The notes below the pieces were generated by a model. It worked only from the letters and a program-made list of their open reading frames with translations. It was not told the DNA's origin and searched no databases. 33,549 nucleotides of DNA from the NCBI GenBank assembly GCA_030526175.1, contig JAUNDJ010000014.1, positions 1-33,549 of the forward strand. The letters are read 5' to 3'. The position numbers were made by a program, and so were the translations under genes. This document shows positions 14,046-24,191 of the stretch, piece after piece; position 1 is the stretch's first letter, and each line of letters opens with the position of its first letter. The stretch comes from Bacillota bacterium (GTDB lineage: Bacteria; Bacillota_I; Bacilli_A; Erysipelotrichales; Erysipelotrichaceae).

Positions 14046-14798
14046 TTATTTAGTTGCGTCGATAATTTCTTTGAAAGAATCAACTTTTAATGAAGCTCCA
14101 CCAATTAAAGCACCATCGATATCTGGGCAAGCCATATATGATTTAATGTTAGTTGGTTTTACAGATCCACCATATTGAATACGTACAGCTTCAGCAGCTT
14201 CTTCATTGTACATTTCTTTTACAGTGTCACGAACACATTTACAGCAGTTTTCAGCTGTTTCTTCGTTAGCTGATTTTCCAGTTCCGATAGCCCAGATTGG
14301 TTCATAAGCGATAACGATTTTAGCTACTTCTTCAGCAGTTAATCCAGCTAATGATCCATTTAATTGAGATTTAATAACATCTGCAGTTTTTCCAGCATCG
14401 TATTCTGCTTCAGTTTCCCCGATACATAAGATAGGGATGATGTTGTCAGCTAATAAACGTTTACATTTAGCAGCACATGCAGCATCTGTTTCGTTGTAGT
14501 AAGTTCTTCTTTCAGAGTGACCAATGATACAGTAAGTGATTCCAACTTCTTTTAACATTGGAACAGATACTTCACCAGTATATGCACCTGAATCTTTTTC
14601 GTTGCAGTTTTCAGCAGCGATGATTAAGTTTTTAGCGTTTTTAACACATACGTCTAAATCTACATATGGAGCACCGATTCCATAATCAGCAGCTTCTTCT
14701 CCAGTTAAGATTTCTTCGATTCCCTTCATGAAAACTTCTGCTTCAGAAGGTGTTTTGTTCATTTTCCAGTTTCCAACGATAATTGGTTTTCTTGCCAT
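14046..14798 (-). CDS. tpiA: Triosephosphate isomerase
   Basis: TpiA interconverts DHAP and glyceraldehyde 3-phosphate in glycolysis. The 250-residue protein shows the substrate lysine in GNWKMNKT, the catalytic histidine in IIGHSERR, the catalytic glutamate in AYEPIWAIGTGKSA, and the C-terminal YGGSVKP and GALIGGASL motifs. I start at ATG 14796-14798 (MARKPIIVG) after AAGGAG; an in-frame TTG upstream overlaps this ribosome-binding site. It follows pgk by 18 bp and ends at a strong terminator, so pgk-tpiA is one transcript. Confidence 0.98.
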   Translation of the reverse strand: MARKPIIVGNWKMNKTPSEAEVFMKGIEEILTGEEAADYGIGAPYVDLDVCVKNAKNLIIAAENCNEKDSGAYTGEVSVPMLKEVGITYCIIGHSERRTYYNETDAACAAKCKRLLADNIIPILCIGETEAEYDAGKTADVIKSQLNGSLAGLTAEEVAKIVIAYEPIWAIGTGKSANEETAENCCKCVRDTVKEMYNEEAAEAVRIQYGGSVKPTNIKSYMACPDIDGALIGGASLKVDSFKEIIDATK

Positions 14799-14816
14799 TT
14801 TAATATTCTCCTTCAA

Positions 14817-16001
14817 TTATTTTTCGCTAATGATTGCGATACCAGGTAATGTTTTACCTTCCATGTATTCTAATGATGCTCCTCCACCAGTTGAAACATG
14901 AGAGAATTTGTCTGCATATCCTAATTGTTTAGCAGCTGCAGCAGAGTCACCACCACCGATTACAGTAATAGCATCTTCTAATTCAGCGATTGCAGCACAT
15001 ACTTCTTTAGTACCAACTGCGAATTTTTCCATTTCGAATACACCCATAGGTCCATTCCATACAACAGTTTTAGCTCCAGCTAAAGTGTCTTTGAATAATT
15101 GAACTGATTTAGGACCAATGTCTAATCCCATCCATCCATCAGGGATTTCACCAGCATCAGCTACACCAGTGTTAGCATCTTCAGAGAATGCATCAGCGAT
15201 TACTGTATCTACAGGTAATACTAATTTGTCTCCAGCTTTTTCTAAGTATTCTTTTGCTAATTCAATTTTATCTTCTTCTAATAATGAAGTACCAACTTTA
15301 CCACCTTGAGCAGCTTGGAATGTATAAGCCATACCACCACCGATGATAACTTTGTCAGCTTTCTTTAATAAGTTGTCAACAACATCGATTTTTGATGAAA
15401 CTTTTGAACCACCGATAATAGCAACGAATGGGTGAGCTGGTTCATCAACAGCTTTTCCTAACATAGTAACTTCTTTTTCTACTAAGAATCCTAATCCATT
15501 TTCAGCAATGTTAGTTGGGATTCCTACTGTAGAAGCGTGAGCACGGTGAACTGATCCGAATGCATCTTCAACGAATACATCACCTAATGAAGCCCAATAA
15601 GCACCTAATTCAGGATCGTTTTTGCTTTCTCCTTTTTCGTAACGAGTGTTTTGAACAACAACGATTTCTCCTTCTTTTAATTCAGCAACTGCAGCTTCTA
15701 ATTCAGGACCACGAGTTACAGGACAGAAGCTTACTTTAGTTCCAGGTAATAATTCACCTAAACGAACAGCAGCAACTTCTAAGTTGTTTTTAACTTTGTC
15801 TTCTTCAGTTTTAACTTTTCCTAAGTGTGAGAATAAGACAACTTTAGCATTGTTTTCAATTAAATATTTAATTGTAGGTAATGCCATTTGAATACGGTTG
15901 TCATCAGTGATAACACCATCTTTTCTAGGTACGTTGAAATCAACACGTACTAAAACCTTTTTTCCAGCAACGTTAAGGTCTTTAACAGTTTTTTTAGCCA
16001 T
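14817..16001 (-). CDS. pgk: Phosphoglycerate kinase
   Basis: Pgk makes ATP from 1,3-bisphosphoglycerate in glycolysis. The 394-residue protein has the N-terminal [10 protein letters not shown] signature, the substrate site [18 protein letters not shown], the [10 protein letters not shown] motif, and the nucleotide-binding WNGPMGVFE and GGGDSAAA motifs. AGGAGG precedes the start. It is first in the pgk-tpiA operon; gap is not in this window. An extended -10 and a cre-like element lie upstream. Confidence 0.98.
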   Translation of the reverse strand: MAKKTVKDLNVAGKKVLVRVDFNVPRKDGVITDDNRIQMALPTIKYLIENNAKVVLFSHLGKVKTEEDKVKNNLEVAAVRLGELLPGTKVSFCPVTRGPELEAAVAELKEGEIVVVQNTRYEKGESKNDPELGAYWASLGDVFVEDAFGSVHRAHASTVGIPTNIAENGLGFLVEKEVTMLGKAVDEPAHPFVAIIGGSKVSSKIDVVDNLLKKADKVIIGGGMAYTFQAAQGGKVGTSLLEEDKIELAKEYLEKAGDKLVLPVDTVIADAFSEDANTGVADAGEIPDGWMGLDIGPKSVQLFKDTLAGAKTVVWNGPMGVFEMEKFAVGTKEVCAAIAELEDAITVIGGGDSAAAAKQLGYADKFSHVSTGGGASLEYMEGKTLPGIAIISEK

Positions 16002-16034
16002 GAATAATCCTCCTACTGTTTATACGTTTCCTCT

Positions 16035-16043
16035 ATTATATCA
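16035..16043 (-). promoter_or_regulatory. Extended -10 promoter of pgk-tpiA
   Basis: TGA-TATAAT on the minus strand, with a perfect -10 at 16035-16040, about 35 bp before the pgk start. No strong -35 is visible. Confidence 0.45.
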
Positions 16044-16077
16044 CACCATGAAAATATTTGAATATTAAGAAAGAAAA

Positions 16078-16089
16078 AGAACGCTTTCA
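16078..16089. promoter_or_regulatory. Possible cre-like element upstream of pgk
   Basis: Minus-strand TGAAAGCGTTCT keeps the cre core (TGAAAGCGTT) but misses the right-hand CA. It lies about 40 bp upstream of the pgk -10, where CcpA could activate. Weaker than the glgP site. Confidence 0.25.
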
Positions 16090-16142
16090 TAAACTAAATT
16101 TTGTGAATTTTTTCTCTTGTTCGTAATTATAGTGTAATTAAT

Positions 16143-16185
16143 CAAAAAAACCTCCTTAAAAAGTAAGTACTTTTCAAAGAGGTTT
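16143..16185 (-). terminator. rlmH terminator
   Basis: A long imperfect hairpin: AAACCTC pairs with GAGGTTT, and the inner arms AAAAGTA/TACTTTT extend it to about 18 bp. Seven T follow on the minus strand. Confidence 0.8.
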
Positions 16186-16189
16186 CTTA

Positions 16190-16657
16190 TTATTTATGAT
16201 AATTACGATTGTTGTTAATCATGTAGCCACGATATATTTGTTCCAAAATCAGCACACGTGTCATTAAATGAGTAAACGTTAAATCACTTAATTTCCAACG
16301 ATAGTTCGCTCTTTTTACTAATTCTTCACTTGGTCCTAAAGAACCTGCGATCACAAATACTAAATGCTTACTTTGCCAAGCTTCGATTTTTTTCGCAAAC
16401 GATTCGCTATCTAACATTTGTCCATGTAAATCCAAAAGAACCACAAAATCGGAATCCTTTATTTTCGAAAGAACTCGTTCTCCTTCTTTTTGTTTAATTA
16501 GTTCCATTTCTTTTTCACGTTCAACATGATCGTTTGGTTCATCTTTTAATTCAAGGACTTCTACCTTATTAAACGCAGATAATCGTTTTACATATTCAGC
16601 TTCTAAAGAACGTAACGCTTTGTCTTTGTTCTTTCCAACCGCATAAATAGAAATCAT
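16190..16657 (-). CDS. rlmH: 23S rRNA (pseudouridine1915-N3)-methyltransferase
   Basis: RlmH is a SPOUT methyltransferase acting on Psi1915 of 23S rRNA in assembled ribosomes. The 155-residue protein shows the N-terminal ISIYAVGKNKDKAL, the SAM-knot sequence FVIAGSLGPSEEL, and the C-terminal LTFTHLMTRVLILEQIYRGY ending NYHK, all family-typical. Its ATG shares a base with the glyA stop codon (TAATG), indicating coupled translation. Confidence 0.97.
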   Translation of the reverse strand: MISIYAVGKNKDKALRSLEAEYVKRLSAFNKVEVLELKDEPNDHVEREKEMELIKQKEGERVLSKIKDSDFVVLLDLHGQMLDSESFAKKIEAWQSKHLVFVIAGSLGPSEELVKRANYRWKLSDLTFTHLMTRVLILEQIYRGYMINNNRNYHK

Positions 16658-17883
16658 TAAAGAACAGCCTCTGCTGGGAATTGACTAGTTAGAGCCAATA
16701 CTTGTTCTTTAACACGAGCACAAGTTTCTTCATTATTTGCTTGTAACACTTCAATCATCCATTGCGTTACTTGTTCAAATTCTTTTTCTTTAAATCCACG
16801 GCTAGTCATAGCAGCACTTCCTAAACGAATACCACTAGTAACAAATGGTTTTTGTTGGTCGTAAGGAATTGTGTTTTTGTTACAAGTAATTCCAGCTTCA
16901 TCTAATAATTTTTCCGCTTGTTTACCAGTCATACCAATAGATGCCATAACATCGACCATTAATAAGTGATTGTCCGATCCACCAGATACAACACGGAATC
17001 CAGCTTCTTTGAACCCTTTTACCATTACTTGAACATTTTTGATAACTTGAGCAGCATATTCTTTAAATGCAGGTTGACTTGCTTCATATAGAGCAATTCC
17101 TTTAGCCGCAATCACGTGTTCTAATGGTCCACCTTGCATTCCTGGGAATACTTTAGAATCTAATTTTTTCGCAAATTCTTCTTTACAGAAAACCATACCA
17201 CCACGAGGTCCTCTTAATGTTTTGTGAGTTGTTGTTGTGACAAAATCACAATATGGAATTGGAGATGGGTGTAAACCAGCTGCTACTAAACCAGCAATGT
17301 GAGCCATATCCACCATTAAGTAACATCCAGCTTTATCCGCAATTTCTCTTAATCTTGGGAAATCAATAATTCTTGAATAAGCACTAGCTCCCGCCACGAT
17401 TAATTTTGGTCTTACTTCTAAAGCCAATTTTTCTAATTCATCATAGTCAATCAATTCAGTTTCTTTATTTACGTTATAAGCAACGAAATTATATAAAGTA
17501 CCAGAAAAGTTCATAGGGTGACCGTGAGTTAAGTGACCACCAGCGGCTAAGTCCATTCCTAATACAGTATCCCCTGGTTGAAGCAATACATTATAAACAG
17601 CCATGTTAGCTTGAGAACCAGAGTGTGGTTGTACGTTTACATGATCTCCACCAAATAAGTCTAAAGCTCTTTGAATTGTAAGACTTTCTGCCTCATCCAC
17701 ATGAACGCATCCACCATAATATCTTTTTCCTGGATATCCTTCTGCATATTTGTTTGTAAGACAGCTACCTTGCGCTTCTTTTACTTCAGCAGAAACAAAG
17801 TTTTCACTCGCAATTAATTCAATATTTCCTTGTTGACGCTTTGCTTCTTTTTCGATGATTGAAAACATTAATTCATCTCTCAT
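16657..17883 (-). CDS. glyA: Serine hydroxymethyltransferase
   Basis: GlyA converts serine and tetrahydrofolate to glycine and 5,10-methylene-THF. The 408-residue protein has the N-terminal [11 protein letters not shown] and [15 protein letters not shown] motifs, [12 protein letters not shown], and the PLP lysine near residue 221 in [20 protein letters not shown] precedes the start. It lies 49 nt after the unknown acidic protein gene, with no terminator between, and is coupled to rlmH. Confidence 0.98.
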   Translation of the reverse strand: MRDELMFSIIEKEAKRQQGNIELIASENFVSAEVKEAQGSCLTNKYAEGYPGKRYYGGCVHVDEAESLTIQRALDLFGGDHVNVQPHSGSQANMAVYNVLLQPGDTVLGMDLAAGGHLTHGHPMNFSGTLYNFVAYNVNKETELIDYDELEKLALEVRPKLIVAGASAYSRIIDFPRLREIADKAGCYLMVDMAHIAGLVAAGLHPSPIPYCDFVTTTTHKTLRGPRGGMVFCKEEFAKKLDSKVFPGMQGGPLEHVIAAKGIALYEASQPAFKEYAAQVIKNVQVMVKGFKEAGFRVVSGGSDNHLLMVDVMASIGMTGKQAEKLLDEAGITCNKNTIPYDQQKPFVTSGIRLGSAAMTSRGFKEKEFEQVTQWMIEVLQANNEETCARVKEQVLALTSQFPAEAVL

Positions 17884-17932
17884 AATATAATCCTCCTAAA
17901 CTTTAAAATTACTCTATCACATTTGTTGGAAA

Positions 17933-18547
17933 TTAAATACATTCTTTCACTAACAATAGCCCTTTTTGATCAAATAGAATGTTTTTTATGCTTTGAATAT
18001 CTTCATAACGAATCGTGTCATACTCTGCTCTATTCACTAGAATATACATTTGTTGCAACAATAAGCGAACTTGAATCCAATCTTGTTGATTTCCGAATCC
18101 TTCATCACTCAATTTCCGAATATTCTCATCATTCATTAATACAAAATAATAATTGTATAATGTGGTCATATTCACATTTTTGAATCCATCAAAAAGGTTT
18201 GAAAAAATCGGATATTGATATTTTCGACACATATTCAATACCGCTTTTCCATAAAATAAGGCAGAAGCTGAAAAGTCGCTTTCTTTCACATCCTCATAGT
18301 ATTGTTCCAATTCTGAAGCTTGTTCCATTTCATCCAAAACAGTACCAGGAAGATCCGCATACTCTTCTTCCTCAATATTCAAAAAAGAATACATATCCTG
18401 TGCTTCTTCTTCCACTTCTTCCTCTTGTGGTTTATTCATATTCTTCATCATGTCTTGTGCCATATTGGCCAAGTTTTCTTTTTCTTCATCACTCATACTA
18501 TTCAATATTTGTGATACTTTCGAAAAATCTATATCTTTAAAATTCAT
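17933..18547 (-). CDS. Uncharacterised acidic protein upstream of glyA
   Basis: I do not recognise this 204-residue protein. I start at MNFKDIDFSK (ATG 18545-18547) because GAGGAG precedes it. Residues 5-45 are helical and charged, followed by a Glu-rich stretch (about 40-75, EEEVEEEAQ and NIEEEEYADLP). The second half (about 95-204) is rich in Tyr, Leu and Asn and looks like an all-helical fold. There is no signal peptide or membrane segment. It precedes glyA and rlmH on the same strand without a terminator, so it may be co-expressed with them. Function unknown. Confidence 0.7.
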   Translation of the reverse strand: MNFKDIDFSKVSQILNSMSDEEKENLANMAQDMMKNMNKPQEEEVEEEAQDMYSFLNIEEEEYADLPGTVLDEMEQASELEQYYEDVKESDFSASALFYGKAVLNMCRKYQYPIFSNLFDGFKNVNMTTLYNYYFVLMNDENIRKLSDEGFGNQQDWIQVRLLLQQMYILVNRAEYDTIRYEDIQSIKNILFDQKGLLLVKECI

Positions 18548-18592
18548 GATTATCTCCTCTTTTCCCATTTTTATATGTTGTATCACAATCCT

Positions 18593-18624
18593 AAAAAAAT
18601 GAAAAGCGATGATTTCTCATCGCT
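18593..18624 (-). terminator. polC terminator
   Basis: An 8-bp stem (18605-18612 with 18617-18624) with a GAAA loop, followed on the minus strand by TTTCATTTTTTT. The polC stop codon (18623-18625) overlaps the stem. Confidence 0.75.
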
Positions 18625-21600
18625 AAAATAATGTCATTTGATTTTCTTCATCCAATCCTTCTAAAGCGTTCATTTGTTCCAATTTTTCTAACAATGTTTT
18701 GGAAATCTGCGAGCGTTTTAAAACATCTTCTTTTGAAAGGAAAGGTTTTTCTTCTCGAGCTGCTACAATCGATTTACCTACGTTAGCCCCTAATCCATCC
18801 AAGGCAGTAAACGGAGGAATAATCGCTTTTTCATCATCCGGATCCATTATAAATTCTGTTGCAGCCGAACGATTAATAGAAATATTAGAGAAATGGAATC
18901 CACGAACTGACATTTCCAAAGCCAATTCCAATACATCATAGATTGCCAATTCTTTATCCGACACTTTTTGTGTCTTATCCGCTCGTGCCGCTTTAATATT
19001 AGCCATACGCTGACGAATGGCTTGTTCTCCTGCAATCATGGTTTGAATATCGTACGCATCACAACGAATCGAGAAATATTGACAATAATACGCTCTTGGA
19101 ATATGCACCTTAAACCAGGCAATACGAACTGCCATCATAACATACGCTACGGCATGGGCTTTCGGGAACATATACTTGATTTTTAAACAAGAATCAATAA
19201 ACCAATCTGGTACCTTACAAGCTTTCATTTCCGTAATCCATTCTGGTTTTAGACCTTTTCCCTTACGAACGCTTTCCATGATTGTAAAGGCAAGTTTGGG
19301 TTTCATACCATACCCTAATAATTCAACCATGATATCATCACGACACCCAATTACTTCATTCAACTTACAAATGCCTGCATCAATCAAATCTTTGGCATTT
19401 CCTAACCAAACATCGGTTCCATGGGACAATCCAGATATTGTGACTAATTCGGCAAATGTTGTCGGTTTTGTCATTTCCAAAATACCACGAACAAATGGTG
19501 TTCCAAACTCTGGAATACCAGCTGCTCCAGTAATTTCCGAATAGCGCGTTGTATCAATATTTAATGAATCACAGCTTGAAAAAATCATCATCGTATCTTT
19601 ATCATTCATAGGAATTGTTCGAACATCCACACCTGTAATTCTTTCCATCAATTTCATCGCTGTTGGATCGACGTGGCCCAAAATATCAAATTTTAAAATG
19701 TTGTCGTGAATTTGATGGAAGTCGAAGTGTGTTGTTTTCCATTCAGCATAGGGGTTATTAGCTGGATATTGTACCGGTGTAAAATCATGAACGTCCATAT
19801 CCAAAGGAACCGTTACAATTCCTCCTGGGTGTTGTCCAGTCGTACGCTTTACACCTTCACATTCGTGTGATAAATCTCGTCGTTTGGCTTCTGAAAAAGG
19901 AGTCATTTCCAATCCCATTTCTTCTTCATACCCTTTGACATATCCATATGCTGTTTTTTCTTGTACCGTACCTACGGTTCCAGCTCTAAATACGTGTTCG
20001 TCTCCAAATACTTCTTTTAAATACGCATGGGCGTTGGGTTGATATTCTCCTGAGAAGTTAAGGTCTATATCTGGAACCTTGTCTCCTTCAAACCCCAAGA
20101 AAGTTTCAAATGGAATATCGTGTCCATCACCTCGCATAACAGCTCCACATTCTGGACAAATTTTATCGGGTAAGTCAAATCCAGAAACCCCAACATAATC
20201 TTCAAAAAATTCATAATGATGACACTTTTTACATACATAATGTGGTTTTAAAGGATTTACTTCGGTAATTCCTGACATGGTCGCTACAAAGCTCGATCCC
20301 ACCGAACCACGAGATCCTACTAAGTAACCATCGTCGTTACTCTTTTTTACGAGCAAGTGGGAGATGTAATATACCACATAATATCCAGCTCCAATAATGG
20401 CATCCAATTCTCTTTTTAATCGAGCCGTTACAATTTCTGGTAAATCTTCTCCATACGTTTGTTTTGCGGTTTGATAACAAATATCACTCAACATTTGGTC
20501 CGAATTGGGAATATCAGGTGGATACAACTTATCTTTAATCGGATAGATTGGTTCGGTTAACTCTGCCATTTTCCGTGTATTTTCTACAACGATTTCATAC
20601 GCTTTATCTTCTCCAATCCACGCGAATTCTTTCAACATTTCATCGGTTGAACGAAGATATTGATCGGGTGTGGAGTTAGCTCGACGCGCTTGGGCATTAT
20701 AGGTATATAACGGGTGTCTAGAGTTTCCAATAGCTTTGGCATTGATATAAATATCTCGAACTCGTTTTTGATTTGGATGTACATAGTGTGCATCTCCGCT
20801 GGCAATAACCATCTTATTTTTCTTTTCCGCAGCATCTAGAATAAAAGTTAAAATCTGTTTTAACTGTTCTATCCCTTGTACAGCATGTCGATCTAATAAG
20901 TTTTTGTATACAGACAATGGTTGTACTTCAATATAGTCATAGAAGTCCATCGCATCCAACAAGTCTTTTTCACCTCGTGTGTGTGCCAATTCAAAAATTT
21001 CTCCATTTTGACAAGACGAACCAATTAACAAGTTCCCATTTTGACGGAATTTTTCTAACTCTTCACGAGGAATTCTTGGTTCAGCCACTACCGAATCTCC
21101 CGCATCTTTTCCAGAAGATTTTCCATTAAACGCTAAATATTTCGTATGCGATAGAGTAATCAATTCAAAAAGCTCTTTCAATCCATCTTTGTTTTTGGCA
21201 AACACAGTTACGTGTGAAGGTCGTACTTTTTTTATACTATTTTCTCTTTGTTGACTCTGCAATGTGTCTAAGGTTGCATTGTCACCAATATCATTAAACA
21301 TATGGCATAGACATTGACTTAATACATCCGCATCGTAATCCGCACGGTGGGCTCCTTCTCCATCATAATCCACTCCATAGTGTCGACATACTGCTCCTAA
21401 GTTATATCGTTTTTGTTCCAAAAGTGCATAAGCAAGTGGTAACGTATCGACCCAAGGATTTTTTAATTCTTCTTTTCCACATTGTCGACAAGCGGCATTT
21501 AAAAAGCCAATGTCAAAGGAAGCATTGTGCGCAACCAATACCGAATCTCCAATAAAATCTAAAATTTTATCTATACAATCTTCAATTGGTCTAGCCTGGT

Positions 21601-22948
21601 CTACATCCTTTTGATTAATATGTGTTAATTCCGATATATTTGCTGGAATTAATCGTTTTGGATTGATAAAGAAATCTAAGCGAGCTACCTCTTCGCGATT
21701 CTTCATTTTGACAGCCCCAAATTCGATAATCGCATCCATACGATTCGAGAATCCTGTCGTTTCTAAGTCGAATACTACAAAGGTTGCATCTTCCAAAGAA
21801 CGATGATCGTTATTATGAACAATCTTATATTCACGATCAACCATGCTCATTTCACATCCATACAACATTTTGAATTCTCGTTCAGGATTGGCTTTTAATA
21901 GTGCTCTAATTTTGTGTTGTGCAAAAGGGAAGGCTTGTACAACCTGGTGATCACAAACACCAATAGATGTCATCCCCCAATCGAATGCTTGTTGGATATA
22001 TTCTTCAATCGCACAGACTCCATCCATTTCGGAAAACGTCGAGTGCACATGCCATTCAACACGTTTTTCTTTAGCCGTATCTTTTCTTTTAGTCACCTGT
22101 GCTGCCTCTAATTTAGAAATGGTAAACGAATCACAATGTGAAAAGTTATCATATTCCAATCGACCTGTTACTTTTACTGTTTGTCCTTTTTTTACTTGTT
22201 CGATTTCTTCACGAGTACATCTAACACTTTCGAATCGTTTGCACATTAAAGCTTCTTCATAATCGCTTATGAATAAGGTTTGGAGTAATTTTCCATTTTT
22301 TAGTTCACGATTCTCCATCGCAAAAATATGTCCTTCAAACATAACATTGGACATTCCTGCTTGTAAATCGGCAATTTTCAACAAAGTTGCATCTTCTTTT
22401 TTATATGAATATCGTTTCTTCTCTTCTTTTACAGGTTCAACCACTGGTTGTACTACTTCCATTTCATGAATTTCTATTTCCTGTGCATCTTCAATCAACT
22501 TACACACAAAATCCATTTTAATTCCAAATTTTTTTAAATCCTTCTCTAATTCTTTAAGATTTTTTTGAAGAAGTGCAAAACGTTCTTCATCTTTTGTTTG
22601 AAAACAAGCACAGTTATTCTCAAAATACGGATGTAAAAAACGAAATACTTTTAGTTTTGGATTTAATGAAACACAATATTCAGTATATGCGTTTAACTCG
22701 CTCATACTGACTCTCTTATCCCGACATGTAATAAACATCTCTACAGAAACATGAATATTAAGCATCAATTGTGAAAGGACTGCCTGATAGACTTCAAAAG
22801 GAAGTGGATGATCTAGTTCTAAACTTAAATCTAAAACTTTCTTTTTCGAATGGAAAACCGGTTCTTTTACATAAGTTGCTGTTTCAAAAAAAGGTAAATA
22901 TTTTTCTTCCACTAATTTCTGAAACACATCATATACACGATTTGCCAT
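18623..22948 (-). CDS. polC: DNA polymerase III alpha subunit, Gram-positive type (PolC)
   Basis: PolC is the main replicative polymerase of low-GC Gram-positive bacteria. The 1441-residue protein has an N-terminal domain, an OB domain near residues 190-285, a PHP domain beginning HVHSTFSEMDG near 301, split by a DEDD 3'-5' exonuclease (FDLETTGFS near 391, VAHNASFDIGFL, HRADYDADVL). A zinc finger (CKKC...CPEC) spans about 905-930. The polymerase motif DIDLNFSGEYQ near 961 carries catalytic aspartates. All key motifs look intact. It starts 12 nt after the rnc stop and has AGGAGG, so coaD-rnc-polC is probably one operon. Confidence 0.98.
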   Translation of the reverse strand: MANRVYDVFQKLVEEKYLPFFETATYVKEPVFHSKKKVLDLSLELDHPLPFEVYQAVLSQLMLNIHVSVEMFITCRDKRVSMSELNAYTEYCVSLNPKLKVFRFLHPYFENNCACFQTKDEERFALLQKNLKELEKDLKKFGIKMDFVCKLIEDAQEIEIHEMEVVQPVVEPVKEEKKRYSYKKEDATLLKIADLQAGMSNVMFEGHIFAMENRELKNGKLLQTLFISDYEEALMCKRFESVRCTREEIEQVKKGQTVKVTGRLEYDNFSHCDSFTISKLEAAQVTKRKDTAKEKRVEWHVHSTFSEMDGVCAIEEYIQQAFDWGMTSIGVCDHQVVQAFPFAQHKIRALLKANPEREFKMLYGCEMSMVDREYKIVHNNDHRSLEDATFVVFDLETTGFSNRMDAIIEFGAVKMKNREEVARLDFFINPKRLIPANISELTHINQKDVDQARPIEDCIDKILDFIGDSVLVAHNASFDIGFLNAACRQCGKEELKNPWVDTLPLAYALLEQKRYNLGAVCRHYGVDYDGEGAHRADYDADVLSQCLCHMFNDIGDNATLDTLQSQQRENSIKKVRPSHVTVFAKNKDGLKELFELITLSHTKYLAFNGKSSGKDAGDSVVAEPRIPREELEKFRQNGNLLIGSSCQNGEIFELAHTRGEKDLLDAMDFYDYIEVQPLSVYKNLLDRHAVQGIEQLKQILTFILDAAEKKNKMVIASGDAHYVHPNQKRVRDIYINAKAIGNSRHPLYTYNAQARRANSTPDQYLRSTDEMLKEFAWIGEDKAYEIVVENTRKMAELTEPIYPIKDKLYPPDIPNSDQMLSDICYQTAKQTYGEDLPEIVTARLKRELDAIIGAGYYVVYYISHLLVKKSNDDGYLVGSRGSVGSSFVATMSGITEVNPLKPHYVCKKCHHYEFFEDYVGVSGFDLPDKICPECGAVMRGDGHDIPFETFLGFEGDKVPDIDLNFSGEYQPNAHAYLKEVFGDEHVFRAGTVGTVQEKTAYGYVKGYEEEMGLEMTPFSEAKRRDLSHECEGVKRTTGQHPGGIVTVPLDMDVHDFTPVQYPANNPYAEWKTTHFDFHQIHDNILKFDILGHVDPTAMKLMERITGVDVRTIPMNDKDTMMIFSSCDSLNIDTTRYSEITGAAGIPEFGTPFVRGILEMTKPTTFAELVTISGLSHGTDVWLGNAKDLIDAGICKLNEVIGCRDDIMVELLGYGMKPKLAFTIMESVRKGKGLKPEWITEMKACKVPDWFIDSCLKIKYMFPKAHAVAYVMMAVRIAWFKVHIPRAYYCQYFSIRCDAYDIQTMIAGEQAIRQRMANIKAARADKTQKVSDKELAIYDVLELALEMSVRGFHFSNISINRSAATEFIMDPDDEKAIIPPFTALDGLGANVGKSIVAAREEKPFLSKEDVLKRSQISKTLLEKLEQMNALEGLDEENQMTLF

Positions 22949-22960
22949 AATACCTCCTAA

Positions 22961-23644
22961 CTATTTCGCCATTTTATTAAATGCATCTTTAGCAGCTTTT
23001 TGTTCTGCTTTTTTCTTCGTACTGCTTGTTCCTGTCCCTAATAAAATATCGTCTAAATAAACTCCCATTGTAAATGTTGGTGAGTTACTAGGACCTATTT
23101 CTTCTAATAATCTGTATTGAATTGTTTTTCTAGAATCCGCTTGGATTACTTCTTGTAGATGTGTCTTATAATCCGTCACATCTTCACTTTTCTCTTGTTT
23201 AAACACAGGTTTCATATAAGTTGTTAAAATTTCATCACAAGCCTTATATCCTAAATCTAAATAAATAGCCCCAATACAAGCTTCAAATTGATCGGCAAGA
23301 ATACTTTTTCTACTTCTTCCTCCTGATTTTTCTTCTCCCACTCCAAGAAGTAGATATTCATACCATCCTAGTTCAATATTTAATTTTGCTAATGTTGGTT
23401 CACATACAGTTTGTGCTCGCAATGTAGTCATTTGTCCTTCGCGAAGAGGCGGTTCCATATGCATCAGTTGATCCGCAGACCAGATTTGCAAGACAGCATC
23501 TCCCATAAATTCTAATCGTTCGTTATTGTTAGATACATTATGGTGTTCATTCGCATAACTTGAGTGCGTACAAGCTTCTATATATAAACTTTCATTTTTT
23601 GGATGATATCCGCTTTTTTCCATCCATTCGACAAATTTTTTCAT
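22961..23644 (-). CDS. rnc: Ribonuclease III
   Basis: RNase III cleaves double-stranded RNA, including rRNA precursors. The 227-residue protein has the catalytic signature NERLEFMGDAVLQ near residues 40-52 and the second acidic motif DQFEACIGAIYLDLG. A C-terminal double-stranded RNA-binding domain ends KKKAEQKAAKDAF. I start at ATG 23642-23644 (MKKFVEWMEK), one base after the coaD stop, with AAGGAG upstream. It is not beside smc/ftsY as in many Firmicutes but between coaD and polC. Confidence 0.96.
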   Translation of the reverse strand: MKKFVEWMEKSGYHPKNESLYIEACTHSSYANEHHNVSNNNERLEFMGDAVLQIWSADQLMHMEPPLREGQMTTLRAQTVCEPTLAKLNIELGWYEYLLLGVGEEKSGGRSRKSILADQFEACIGAIYLDLGYKACDEILTTYMKPVFKQEKSEDVTDYKTHLQEVIQADSRKTIQYRLLEEIGPSNSPTFTMGVYLDDILLGTGTSSTKKKAEQKAAKDAFNKMAK

Positions 23645-23645
23645 A

Positions 23646-24119
23646 CTATTTTTCTCCTTGAAGTGTATCCAATACACACTTTGGCACAAATTCAGAAATA
23701 TCCAAATTATATGCCATTAATTCTCTTACATTACTACTTGAGTGATGTGCATATTCATTTTTAGTAAATAAACATACTGTATCCATCGAATTATCAATAT
23801 AATGATTCATATGTGCCATATTTTGTTCATAGTCACAATCTACACCATTACGAATCCCTCTTACAAATACATTCGCTCCTACTTTTCTTGCTGCATCCAC
23901 TGCCAGTCCTTCTTGAATTCTGACTTCAACATTATCTAAATGCGCGCAAGCTTGAGCAATCCAAATTCTTCTTTGTTCCGCATCAAATTTGTTTCTTTTT
24001 TGAGAATTGGGTGTTACGAAAACAACAAGTGAATCAAACATTCGACTTGCTCTTTCTATAATATCCACATGTCCCAATGTTACAGGATCAAAAGTCCCAC
24101 AAAATACTGCTTTTGCCAT
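23646..24119 (-). CDS. coaD: Phosphopantetheine adenylyltransferase
   Basis: CoaD makes dephospho-CoA in coenzyme A biosynthesis. The 157-residue protein shows the nucleotidyltransferase motif GTFDPVTLGH, the RGIRNGVDCDYE region and the C-terminal HHSSSNVREL, all typical. GGAAAGGG lies upstream. A TATAAT sits about 18 bp before the start, just behind the upstream terminator, so it likely heads the coaD-rnc-polC transcript. Confidence 0.97.
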   Translation of the reverse strand: MAKAVFCGTFDPVTLGHVDIIERASRMFDSLVVFVTPNSQKRNKFDAEQRRIWIAQACAHLDNVEVRIQEGLAVDAARKVGANVFVRGIRNGVDCDYEQNMAHMNHYIDNSMDTVCLFTKNEYAHHSSSNVRELMAYNLDISEFVPKCVLDTLQGEK

Positions 24120-24147
24120 ACATACCCTTTCCTTATATTATATATAT

Positions 24148-24180
24148 GTAAAAAAGAAGAATTACATCTTCTTTTTTTAC
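24148..24180 (-). terminator. Terminator of the SEDS gene
   Basis: A 13-bp stem (24148-24160 with 24167-24180) made of A/T-rich arms; on the minus strand the descending arm itself supplies the T run. It could work in both directions. Confidence 0.65.
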
Positions 24181-24191
24181 ATCATAGTCTA

